Positions 1-6,701 of a stretch of DNA of 11,391 nt are shown here, piece after piece. This DNA comes from Verrucomicrobiota bacterium (GTDB lineage Bacteria > Verrucomicrobiota > Verrucomicrobiia > Chthoniobacterales > UBA10450). The notes below the pieces were generated by a model. It did no database searches, was not told the DNA's origin, and was given only the letters and a program-made list of their open reading frames with translations. Position 1 is the first letter of the stretch; each line of letters opens with the position of its first letter. The translations under genes and the position numbers were made by a program. Location: contig QHPM01000072.1 in assembly GCA_003219095.1 (NCBI GenBank), positions 1 through 11,391 of the forward strand, given 5' to 3'.

Positions 1-140
1 ATTGAGGTTGACGCACGGTCGAGCTGATTGGGAACGGATGCGCTACAGGGAAGCCTGTCGCGCAACGGTAACGTCCAGGCGATGAATTGAAGTGATTGTT
101 GGTAAACTTCCAATTTTTCGTGATCGAGAGTCGTGTGCAT
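1..140 (-). CDS. Four-helix-bundle protein, S23 / 23S rRNA intervening-sequence (IVP) family, N-terminal part
   Basis: Reading the minus strand from the ATG at 138-140 gives 46 residues before the window edge. They start MHTTLDHEKLEVYQQSLQF and continue through IAWTLPLRD to NQLDRASTS. This is the family's first two helices: an L-x-V-Y-Q-x-S-L-x-F helix, then the LDRASTSI turn that normally leads into a NIAEG motif just past the edge. Full-length members have roughly 115-130 residues. They are pentameric four-helix bundles related to the Avd protein of diversity-generating retroelements; their cellular role is unclear. The start lies 25 nt downstream of the livG stop on the same strand, so the gene is probably co-transcribed with the transporter genes although unrelated to them. 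No convincing Shine-Dalgarno is present. An AATCC/TAATC-rich repeat sits between the livG stop and this start. Family assignment is from sequence pattern; function is not inferred. Confidence 0.85.
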   Translation of the reverse strand, partial: MHTTLDHEKLEVYQQSLQFIAWTLPLRDRLPCSASVPNQLDRASTS

Positions 141-152
141 GGCGGGAGTGAG

Positions 153-176
153 TTAGGGATTAGGATTAAGATTCGG
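153..176. repeat. TTAGGATTAAG-type short repeat overlapping the livG stop codon
   Basis: On the plus strand this AT-rich segment contains GGATTAGGATTAAGA (157-171). It matches 14 of 15 bases of GGATTAGGACTAAGA at 1935-1949, in the left arm of the hairpin between livM and livH. It includes the livG stop codon (166-168) and ends about 13 nt before the S23 start. It may be the boundary of the segment carrying the S23 gene; that reading is an inference. Confidence 0.55.
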
Positions 177-948
177 GTGGTTCTTCACCGAGGTACGCTT
201 CAATAACCTTCGGGTTCTTTTGGATATCGACCGGGGTTCCCTCGGCGATTTTGATTCCGTAATCGAGCACGGCAATGCGCTCGCAGATTCCCATCACTAC
301 TTTCATGTCGTGTTCGACCAGGAGGACGGCGATCTGGAATTTCTCCTTCACGAATTTGATCAGTTCCATCAGCTCTTCCTTCTCCCGCGGATTCATCCCG
401 GCGGCTGGTTCGTCGAGCAAGAGCAGTTTGGGCCGGGTGGCAAGGGCGCGAACAATTTCGAGCCGGCGCTGATCGCCATAGGAAAGGTTCACGCAAATGG
501 TGTCGCGAAATTCCGTGAGCCCAAAGATATCCAGCAACTCTACCACCTGACGTTCCACATCGCTTTCTTCCCGATAGAATCCGGGGGAGCGAAAAAGGGA
601 CAGGGCGAGCCCGTGCCGCACCCTCAGATTGAGTCCGGCGCGAACGTTATCGAAGACCGTGAGGGTGGCAAAAAGCCGAATATTCTGGAACGTGCGCGCG
701 ATGCCGCGGCGGGCGATCGCGTTTGGCCGCAAACCGGCGATTGATTTTCCGATAAACTGGATTGTCCCGGCGGTAGGACGATAGACGCCGGTAATGATAT
801 TGAAGATAGTTGTTTTGCCGGCGCCATTGGGGCCGATCAAGCCGATGAGATCGCGCAGGCCGATTTGCAGATCCAATTCGTTGACGGCAGTAAGGCCGCC
901 GAAACGAATGGTGCATTTTTTCAGATCGAGCAGCGTTCCGTTGTTCAT
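166..948 (-). CDS. livG: Branched-chain amino acid ABC transporter, ATP-binding protein LivG
   Basis: 260 residues, a complete LivG-type ATPase that would power import through LivH/LivM at the inner membrane. Visible motifs in order: Walker A GPNGAGKTT (39-47), Q-loop glutamine in ARTFQN (Q88), ABC signature LSYGDQ (155-160), Walker B LLLLDEP (175-181, with D179 and E180), and the H-loop in VEHDM (H213). The AAGMNP after Walker B and the VMGICERIAVLDYG and AYLGEE tail segments are typical of LivG rather than LivF. The ATG lies 6 nt after the stop of the downstream livM frame (955-957), as expected for a tightly packed operon. The C-terminus ends PPES with its TAA stop inside a short AT-rich repeat, so the last residues may have been supplied by that repeat. 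All catalytic residues are present, so the gene looks functional. Confidence 0.96.
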   Translation of the reverse strand: MNNGTLLDLKKCTIRFGGLTAVNELDLQIGLRDLIGLIGPNGAGKTTIFNIITGVYRPTAGTIQFIGKSIAGLRPNAIARRGIARTFQNIRLFATLTVFDNVRAGLNLRVRHGLALSLFRSPGFYREESDVERQVVELLDIFGLTEFRDTICVNLSYGDQRRLEIVRALATRPKLLLLDEPAAGMNPREKEELMELIKFVKEKFQIAVLLVEHDMKVVMGICERIAVLDYGIKIAEGTPVDIQKNPKVIEAYLGEEPPES

Positions 949-954
949 CCGGAT

Positions 955-1892
955 TTAAGACGCGCCCTTAAGTTTAGGTCCTTGCTGGACAGGGCCGATC
1001 TTCCGTTCCGAAGCACGGCGCGGGAGCATTCCGAACAACCCCTGTGGCCTCAGGAGCATCAGCGCGATCAAGATGAGAGAATAGATGATCATGCGATTGG
1101 CGGCGATGCGGCGGACAAGATCGGGACCATGATGACGATTTCGATCGATTTCTGAAAATCGAATCCGCTCGGATTAATGTAAGTGGTGCTGTGGGCGTAA
1201 AGGCCGCCCGCGATCCCGGCAAAAAATGCGCCCAGGACAAAAGCGGTCACTTTGTAGCGGGTGGTATTAACGCCAACCGCTTCGGCGGCGATCTCGTCGT
1301 CGCGCACGGTCAAGAATCCGCGGCCATAAGTGGAATCGATTAAACTAACGACAACGTAGATGGTGATCGCGGCAACGGTGTAGGTCCAAAACAGATTGGT
1401 ATAACCAGCAATTCCGGAAAGGCCGCGCGGCCCGCCTACCGCATCGGTGTTTTGGATGAGAACGCGAATAATTTCGCCGAAGCCCAGGGTAACGATTGCG
1501 AGATAGTCCCCTTTCAATCGCAACGATGGAATGCCGACCACGAGTCCGGCGATGGCGGCACCGATCCCGCCGGCAATGAGGGCAAGCGGAAAGACGATGG
1601 CGATGCTCCATGGGCTTGCGCTCCCGAGGAGGCGAAAAAGTCCGGCGCTGTGCTCCATCGACAAATAGGAAGCGACATAGGCGCCGATGGCCATGAAGCC
1701 GGCGTGACCTAACGAGAATTGGCCGGTGTAGCCATTGATCAAATTTAGGCTGACCGCTAGGGTGACGTTGATGCCGATGAAGATAACAACCTGAAGGTAG
1801 TAGGAATTTAGCTTGTAGGAAAAATGCGAGGCAACGAACGCGAGAACGACTGCCCCGAGCAGCGCGAACTTCTTGGTGTGCCGATATTTCAT
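955..1892 (-). pseudogene. livM: Branched-chain amino acid ABC transporter permease LivM, frameshifted with an internal deletion
   Basis: The ATG at 1890-1892 opens about 255 residues of typical LivM: N-terminal membrane segments, SLNLINGYTGQFSLGHAGFM, GIPSLRLKGDYLAIVTLGFG, the NTDAVGGPRGLSGI loop, and the EAA-like cytoplasmic loop VRDDEIAAEAVGVNTTRYK. At about 1123-1128 the frame breaks, and this frame ends at a TGA (1089-1091). The usual C-terminus continues in another frame as PDLVRRIAANRMIIYSL, then LILIALMLLRPQGLFG, ending at the TAA at 955-957. Family members normally have a glycine-rich VLGGxGSxxG segment plus one membrane helix between EIVIMV and the LP(E/D)LLR-like motif. It is missing here, roughly 20-25 codons. 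The missing length must be 3n+1, so this is an out-of-frame deletion, not a single-base slip. Either the gene is inactivated or the assembly lost a short segment. Neighbours livH and livG are intact. Confidence 0.88.
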
Positions 1893-2028
1893 TTACTGGA
1901 AATAGCAACCGAGCGACGAAGAAGAGTAGGAATAGGATTAGGACTAAGAATAGGATTACGATCAGGGCGTCGATCCACGCGATGCTTCCTTCCTAATCTT
2001 ATTCTTAATCCTATTCGTATTCCTTCGT
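1893..2028. other. livM-livH intergenic spacer, 136 nt, occupied mostly by a hairpin repeat
   Basis: This gap inside the operon is unusually long for liv genes, which are normally a few bases apart. Apart from about 30 nt next to the livM start (1893-1920), it consists of the two arms and loop of an AT-rich inverted repeat that nearly touches the livH stop. No ORF with family resemblance and no promoter with a clear -35/-10 pair was found on either strand. Confidence 0.7.
1928..2024. repeat. Imperfect inverted repeat (31-nt arms, 35-nt loop) of GGATTA/TAAGAATA units
   Basis: The left arm at 1928-1958 pairs with the right arm at 1994-2024. Aligning the left arm with the reverse complement of the right gives 27 identical positions of 31 and no gaps. 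The arms are built from short degenerate AGGATTA / AAGAATA units, and the loop (1959-1993) is GC-richer with a small GCGT...ACGC stem. In the livH-livM transcript this folds as a long hairpin between the two permease genes. It could lower or stabilise distal expression, or be a mobile palindromic repeat. A partial third copy lies at 153-176 beside the S23 gene. The structure is seen directly; the role is inference. Confidence 0.85.
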
Positions 2029-2970
2029 TCATACTTTCTCCACCTGAGCCCGTCCGAAGAGTCCAGACGGACGGAAGAGCAAAATCAAAATGAGGAGGGC
2101 GAAGGCGATGGCATCGCGGTAAGTGGAGAATTGGGAGCCTCCGACGAAAGTTTCGACGATCCCGAGCACGATTCCGCCGACGGCGGCGCCGGGGATATTT
2201 CCGATTCCGCCAAGGACTGCAGCGACGAATGCTTTTACTCCGGGTAACAACCCCATGAGCGGATCGATGGACGGATAGCTTAGCGAATAAAGGATTCCGG
2301 CCGCGCCGGCGAGCGCACTACCGAGGCCGAAGGTGAACGAGATCACGGTATCGATGTTCACGCCCATTAGTTGCGCGGCGGTCGCGTTGTTGGAAACCGC
2401 CCGCATGGCGCGGCCGAGCCGCGTTTTTTTTACGATAAATGTGAGCGCGAGCAGAAGGAAAATGGTGACGGCAAAGGCGGCGACTTGCGTGGTGGTGATC
2501 GTTAGTGCGCCCGTGTTTTCCAGCGCGCGATCAACGACCAGGGGAACGGGATGTTCCGGATCAAATTGTTGTGGAAACGATTTCGGGTCGGGTCCAAAGA
2601 CAAACTGGCCGCCATATTCGAGAAAAAGTGAAACACCGATAGCAGTGATGAGGACGGTCAGCTTTGGTTGTTTGCGCAATGGGCGATAGGCGAGCCGCTC
2701 GATGGTCATTCCGATGATCGCGCAAATGCACATCGTCCCGAGGAGCACGATGGCGACGCCGACGGGCGCCATCGCATTCTGAAAATGCGGCATGATGCGC
2801 GGCGTCAGATAATAGCCGGAGAAGGCGCCGAGCATGAAAACGTCGCCATGCGCGAAATTGATGAAGCGCAACACCCCATAAACCATGGTGTAGCCCAATG
2901 CGATGAGGGCGTAGAACGCGCCCAGGGAGAGGCCGTTAATTACCTGCTGGCTGAATTCGGTTCCGCTCAT
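2029..2970 (-). CDS. livH: Branched-chain amino acid ABC transporter permease LivH
   Basis: 313 residues from the ATG at 2968-2970, an intact inner-membrane permease of the LivH family. Signature segments in order: QQVINGLSLGAFYALIALGY (residues ~7-26), YGVLRFINFAHGDVFMLGAF, the ERLAYRPLR loop, TAIGVSLFLEY, the periplasmic FGPDPKSFPQQFD stretch, the cytoplasmic EAA-like loop LGRAMRAVSNNATAAQLMGV, the GSALAGAAGILY helix, VKAFVAAVLGGIGNIPGAAV, and the C-terminal LLFRPSGLFGR. About eight membrane helices are apparent. A longer reading from a TTG at 2992-2994 is possible, but the added residues lie inside a palindromic repeat, and the family normally starts just before the NGL helix, so the ATG is preferred. 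There is no clear Shine-Dalgarno. It would form the permease heterodimer with LivM, which is broken here. Confidence 0.95.
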   Translation of the reverse strand: MSGTEFSQQVINGLSLGAFYALIALGYTMVYGVLRFINFAHGDVFMLGAFSGYYLTPRIMPHFQNAMAPVGVAIVLLGTMCICAIIGMTIERLAYRPLRKQPKLTVLITAIGVSLFLEYGGQFVFGPDPKSFPQQFDPEHPVPLVVDRALENTGALTITTTQVAAFAVTIFLLLALTFIVKKTRLGRAMRAVSNNATAAQLMGVNIDTVISFTFGLGSALAGAAGILYSLSYPSIDPLMGLLPGVKAFVAAVLGGIGNIPGAAVGGIVLGIVETFVGGSQFSTYRDAIAFALLILILLFRPSGLFGRAQVEKV

Positions 2971-2972
2971 TT

Positions 2973-3093
2973 GGTCATGCTGAGGGGCGGGCAATAAAAG
3001 CGGAACCGAGGCGAAAATATCTCATTAGCGATGCGTGCAGACCATCGAAGACAGAATAGCTAGAGATTCCTCGACTGTCGCTCGGAATGACAG
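2973..3093. repeat. Palindromic intergenic repeat of the TGTCATnCnGAG class
   Basis: The right arm ends in CTCGGAATGACA (3081-3092). Its reverse complement TGTCATTCCGAG matches GGTCATGCTGAG (2973-2984) at 9 of 12 positions, about 100 nt apart and inverted. The right arm from 3063 (GAGATTCC...) has the look of the GAnATTCTTCG...CTCAGAATGACA repeats scattered in intergenic regions of many bacterial genomes. That resemblance is from memory and not searched. It fills the gap between the binding-protein stop and the livH start. It may act as an RNA hairpin that separates high binding-protein expression from lower permease expression. Confidence 0.5.
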
Positions 3094-3099
3094 TGTAAA

Positions 3100-4230
3100 T
3101 TACGGCGCGATCGTTGCCACGTAATCGTTCTGCCTGCCATTCACTTTCAACACCACCGCCGATTTGTTTGCGTTGCGTTTGTTGTCGATCGTGATCTTAC
3201 CGGTGACTCCTTCGTAATCCTTCACATTGGTGAGAGCTTCGCGGACTTTGGCCGCATCGGTTGTGCCTGCCGTTTTGATGCAGTCGGCCAGGATCATCAT
3301 CGCATCGTAGCCAAGGGGCGCCATCCCGTCGGGCATGGCATTAAATTTCTCCCGATACTTCTTCACGAAATCCTGCACTTTCGGATTTGTATCCTGGGGC
3401 GAGAAATGGGTTGAGAAAAAGCAACCGTCCATCGCGCTCCCGCCAATTTCCGACAATTTGGGCGAATCCCAGCCGTCGCCGCCCATGAGCGGAACTTTGA
3501 TCCCGAGCGAGCGCGCCTGTTTCGCGATTAGACCAGCCTCGGTGTAATAGCCCGGAACAAAAATCGCATCTGGTTGGGCCGCTTTAATGGAAGTGAGTTG
3601 GGCGCGGAAATCTTTGTCGGTCCCGCCGCCGCTGAACGAACGCTCGACCGCGACCTGCCCGCCGTGACTAGTAAAGTATTCCTTGAAATATTTCGTCAGG
3701 CCGACCGAGTAATCGTTGCGCACATCCGTCAGGATCGCGACCTTCTTCGCTTTCAGATTATCGAGCGCGAACTTTGCCATCACCGTGCCTTGAAACGGAT
3801 CGATGAAGCAGACGCGGAAAATGTAATCCCCCACTTCGGTCACTCGCGGATTGGTCGAGCCGGGCGAAACCATCGGAATTTTGGCTTCCTGACAAATCGG
3901 CGCCGCCTCCAGTGAACGTGAGCTGGCGATCTCGCCCACGATCGCAATCGCTTTGTCGCTGGCGATCAGTTTCTTCACCGCGGACGAGGGCTGGCCCGGC
4001 TTCGATTGGTCGTCTTCGATCACGGTTTTGATTTTGCGCCCAAGGACTCCGCCGGCGTTGTTGATTTCCTGCTTGGCGAGCTCGACGCCGTTGCTCGAGT
4101 TGATTCCAAAGGTCGCTTCGCTGCCGGTGAGCGAGGCGAATTCGCCGATGACGATGTCTTGCGCGCACAAGGAAGTGATTGCGGTGAAACCAAAGAGGAT
4201 GCAGAAAAGAGACTTCATTATTTCCTTCAT
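3100..4230 (-). CDS. Branched-chain amino acid / amide ABC transporter substrate-binding protein (periplasmic, type I fold)
   Basis: 376 residues. The N-terminus (about residues 1-24, hydrophobic LFCILFGFTAI then LCAQ) is a classic Sec signal peptide with likely cleavage near AQ-D; the cysteine context does not fit a lipobox well. The mature protein has Leu/Ile/Val-binding family landmarks: IVIGEFASLTGSEATFG, INNAGGVLGRKI, an EDDQSKP segment, AIVGEIASSRSLEAAP, IPMVSPGSTNPRVT, VGDYIFRVCFIDPFQGT, AQPDAIFVPGYYTEAG, LMGGDGWDSP, and a final TGKITIDNKRNANKSA. It would capture the ligand in the periplasm and deliver it to LivH/LivM. Exact substrate (branched-chain amino acid, amide or other) cannot be read from sequence. 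A second in-frame ATG at 4218 (MKSLFC...) is preceded by AAGGA and is an equally possible start. First gene of the operon. Confidence 0.95.
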   Translation of the reverse strand: MKEIMKSLFCILFGFTAITSLCAQDIVIGEFASLTGSEATFGINSSNGVELAKQEINNAGGVLGRKIKTVIEDDQSKPGQPSSAVKKLIASDKAIAIVGEIASSRSLEAAPICQEAKIPMVSPGSTNPRVTEVGDYIFRVCFIDPFQGTVMAKFALDNLKAKKVAILTDVRNDYSVGLTKYFKEYFTSHGGQVAVERSFSGGGTDKDFRAQLTSIKAAQPDAIFVPGYYTEAGLIAKQARSLGIKVPLMGGDGWDSPKLSEIGGSAMDGCFFSTHFSPQDTNPKVQDFVKKYREKFNAMPDGMAPLGYDAMMILADCIKTAGTTDAAKVREALTNVKDYEGVTGKITIDNKRNANKSAVVLKVNGRQNDYVATIAP

Positions 4231-4291
4231 TTAGCCCCTCGGTTGCCCTCGCGCAATCTCCCACAGATCGATTCTCGCTTTCAAACAGCTC
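4231..4291. promoter_or_regulatory. Divergent promoter region between the liv operon and the aspartic protease gene
   Basis: Only 61 nt separate the two divergent starts, so at least the liv promoter must lie here or inside the 5' end of the protease gene. On the minus strand a TTGAAA (within TTTGAAAGCG) could be a -35 box, but no good -10 follows at 16-18 nt. GAGGGG lies 4 nt before the 4230 start codon and could be its ribosome binding site. No operator palindrome was recognised. Confidence 0.35.
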
Positions 4292-5314
4292 ATGCTATTC
4301 TTCGACGCAATGATTTCGTTTTGCATTCGCTTGCTCGGGTCGATTTTTCTCTGCTTCTTCGCCACCTTGTTCTGCTGGGCGGCCTCACCGGCTCAGGGCC
4401 AGTCCGCTTCGAGTCGATCAGCTGCCGAAGGGCCAATCTGGCAGCGCAACAATCCGCAATTCGAAGCTCTTCCGCTCGAACTTTCCCCGCAGAATCATCT
4501 CATCGTGCGCGCTTTTATTAACGGAAAACCCGCCTTGCTCGGAGTGGATACAGGAGCGCCCGTCAGCGCCATCGCTGTCAGTCGTCATCAGCACTATGGC
4601 CTCATTTCAATTTCCAGCACCTCGAAGTTACCACCGAAATTGATGATCAATGGCGCACTCGACGCCGTTGGAATCGCGAAATCGCTGCGGATCGGTGCGC
4701 TCAATCTTGTTGACGAACCAATGGTCGCGATCGATCTCGGTCCGGACAGCCGTGTGGCGCGCCTTCGGGGCGAACAGGAAATCGACGGCATTCTCGGCGC
4801 CGATATTCTTTTTCCCACTCGCGCGGTGCTCGATTGCCAGCGCCGCCTCCTGATTTTGAATTTGGAACCGGAATCAGAAACACTGACGCCGGGGGTGAAT
4901 TATCGCGGGCTAAGGAGCGTGCCGATCCATGTGAGCGAGGGCTACAATTTGTATGTGGACGGTGCGATTAACGGCGCACCGGCGCGTCTGATGGTTGATA
5001 CCGGTGCTTTCGCCACCCTGTTGCATCGCGCATTTGTTGAGCGCATGAAAATTCCCTTGCACGATACCCCGTTTAGGTCGGCGGCGGTGAACCTAAAAAT
5101 GCGCGATGTGCAAATTGCGCGCATCCGGCGCTTGTCTGTGGGTTCGGTCGACATTCTCGGTCACAATGTTGGCGTTATGGATCTCGGAGGACTCATTCAC
5201 GGCGGCTTGCTGGCGGGGAAACATCCCGTCGCTGGATTACTCGGCGGCGAACTCTTGCAACGTCATCACGGAATCATCGATTTCGGGACGCGCCGGCTTT
5301 ATTTAAAAGGCTAA
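4292..5314 (+). CDS. Secreted retropepsin-like aspartic protease with two DTGA domains
   Basis: 340 residues, opening with a hydrophobic signal segment (about residues 8-36, ISFCIRLLGSIFLCFFATLF then SPAQG), so it acts outside the cytoplasm. It is internally duplicated. The first half has LLGVDTGAPVSAI (D86-T87-G88) and later IDGILGADILF (166-174). The second half has RLMVDTGAFATLL (D236-T237-G238) and later VAGLLGGELL (313-322). Each half is followed by a matching hydrophobic strand: RAVLDCQRRLLIL and HGIIDFGTRRLYL. This is the DTG plus hydrophobic-hydrophobic-glycine pattern of retropepsins, repeated twice, so one chain can supply both catalytic aspartates, as in pepsin. Substrate unknown. 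A second ATG at 4310 (MISFC...) also gives a usable signal peptide. The TAA overlaps the 3' end of the convergent beta-helix gene by 12 nt. Confidence 0.88.
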   Translation: MLFFDAMISFCIRLLGSIFLCFFATLFCWAASPAQGQSASSRSAAEGPIWQRNNPQFEALPLELSPQNHLIVRAFINGKPALLGVDTGAPVSAIAVSRHQHYGLISISSTSKLPPKLMINGALDAVGIAKSLRIGALNLVDEPMVAIDLGPDSRVARLRGEQEIDGILGADILFPTRAVLDCQRRLLILNLEPESETLTPGVNYRGLRSVPIHVSEGYNLYVDGAINGAPARLMVDTGAFATLLHRAFVERMKIPLHDTPFRSAAVNLKMRDVQIARIRRLSVGSVDILGHNVGVMDLGGLIHGGLLAGKHPVAGLLGGELLQRHHGIIDFGTRRLYLKG

Positions 5315-6701
5315 CTCGTTTATCTGATCGACGCTCTGATCGAGAAGCGGCGCTGAATCGCGAAGCAAGAGTTTGTTCACGCGTTGCAGGTGCATGGTTT
5401 CCGTCCCGGTTTTCTGGGCGTGCAATCGCTCCACTTCAAGGCCGTCTACATTGATCGCGACGAGCGACGGCCGCGCATCAGTGCGCTCGTAGGAAAACTG
5501 CAGATTTTGCAATTGCAGGCCGCGTGCATAACTAACAAACAAGGCCGCCGCCGGCGCGTAGGCGAAAGCTTTGTGAGGGTGGCCTCGTGGCTCGGGCAGG
5601 ATCCATTGGGCCGGCTTGGTCCCGCCGCCGGCCGAGACAATTGACACGTTCTGCAACGTAACACTGTCGATGGGTGATTCTGCCTTTCCCACAATGATTG
5701 CGGGCGAAACGGGTACATCGCGGGGTGGTTTGGAGTCGGTCGAGGTCAGATCGGAGATGGTGACGTGATGGATCGCGCCAATGTGCCTGGTTGCGTCGCC
5801 GCTGCGCAAACGACTGGTCACGTGTATAAAGATCGGGCACGCTGCTTTCCTGACGGTAATTTCCGAATAACGAATGTTCTCGACGATGGCCCCATCAGCT
5901 GACGTTAGCCCAATCGCAGCCTTCCCGGCGCGGGCGATACTGATGCGCGAAAAGCTGACATCTCGAACATCTCCCACTGTCTCGGAGCCGATTTGCATGG
6001 CGTTGGCAGCGGTTTCGAGATGGCAATCAGTGACCGTTATGTTGGCGGACGCGATTTTTCGACCAAGCGCGTAGTCGGTCTTTAATGCGATAGCGTCGTC
6101 GCCGCACCCGGTGATGTTGCAGTCGCGCACGTTGACATCGCGACAGCTAACGACATTAATACCGTCACGCGATTGTTGAATTGCCACATGATCGATCGTC
6201 ACGTGGTCGCAATCATTGAGGAGGTAAACAAAATGCGCGCCGGTCCGATGAACGATGTTCTGAAACAACAAGCGACGGCTACTTTTTAAGGCGATAATTT
6301 TATCGCCTTTTCCCGGTGCGGCATCGTCCTCCACCAGATGGCTGCCGTCGATGCGTCCGCCGATGATGGCAAAGTTCTCGATGTTTTCGCCCCGGCTCCG
6401 GCTGATCGTACCCGTCGGCCGCGCCCCGAATCACGGCCTCCGCATCGAGCAAGAGCCGCACATTACTGCGCAGATGTATCGAGGCTGCGGAATAAACTCC
6501 AGCTGGAAACAGCACGGTGCCGCCGCCACCGCTGCTGCATTTTTCGATGGCGGCATTGATAGGCGCGGTATCATTATCCTTTCCATTACCGCGTGCGCCA
6601 AAATCGCGCACGTTGAACTCGGTGGGACTGAACGTCGGAATCTCCGCCGCCGAGACCCGGAGAGCAGTGGCCAAGATCAGGAGCGACAGATGGTGTCTCA
6701 C
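5303..6701 (-). pseudogene. Secreted right-handed parallel beta-helix / GH28-like protein, frameshifted
   Basis: The GTG start at 6699-6701 overlaps the TGA of the upstream PH-domain gene (GTGA). It gives a signal peptide (HLSLLILATALRVSAAE), then the pectate-lyase-3 style N-terminus FNVRDFGARGNGKDNDTAPI and FPAGVYSAASIHLRSNV. Near 6390-6393 (CCCC run on the plus strand) the frame shifts after DGYDQPEP. It resumes as GENIENFAIIGGRIDG and runs about 360 residues to the stop at 5303. The second part holds repeated beta-helix coils: DGINVVSCRDVNVRDC, GCGDDAIALKTDYALG, NAMQIGSETVGDV, GKAAIGLTSADGAIVENI. The GH28 DD pair is present (GDDAIALK), but the GHG histidine position reads NAM, so polygalacturonase activity is doubtful even if intact. 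Relatives as I recall them carry about 20 more residues (with a DFGHSH-like stretch) at the break. An out-of-frame deletion (3n+2) is therefore as likely as a one-base insertion. Confidence 0.82.

Noticed and set aside
1..165. Diversity-generating retroelement, suggested by the Avd-like S23 protein
   Set aside because: No reverse transcriptase, template repeat or variable repeat is visible; the motif pattern fits the S23/IVP branch, and the gene is cut by the window edge.
220..744. 174-codon open frame on the plus strand
   Set aside because: Antisense shadow of livG, whose Walker, signature and H-loop motifs are all intact on the minus strand.
1120..1130. Programmed -1 frameshift in livM
   Set aside because: ATGGTCCCGAT is not a slippery heptamer, and the glycine-rich helix segment would still be missing after a shift.
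1345..1908. 187-codon minus-strand frame inside livM
   Set aside because: Arginine/histidine-rich out-of-frame shadow of livM, which has clear permease motifs in its own frame.
1928..2024. CRISPR array or rho-independent terminator
   Set aside because: Only two inverted arms with no direct repeats and spacers; the arms are AT-rich with a 35-nt loop and no GC stem followed by a T-run.
4006..4521. 171-codon open frame on the plus strand
   Set aside because: It overlaps the binding-protein gene antisense and the aspartic protease gene in another frame; no recognisable protein features.
6380..6400. Programmed ribosomal frameshift as an explanation of the beta-helix gene
   Set aside because: Joining needs +1 (or -2), there is no X-XXY-YYZ slippery heptamer for that shift, the family is not known to use recoding, and a conserved block also seems missing.
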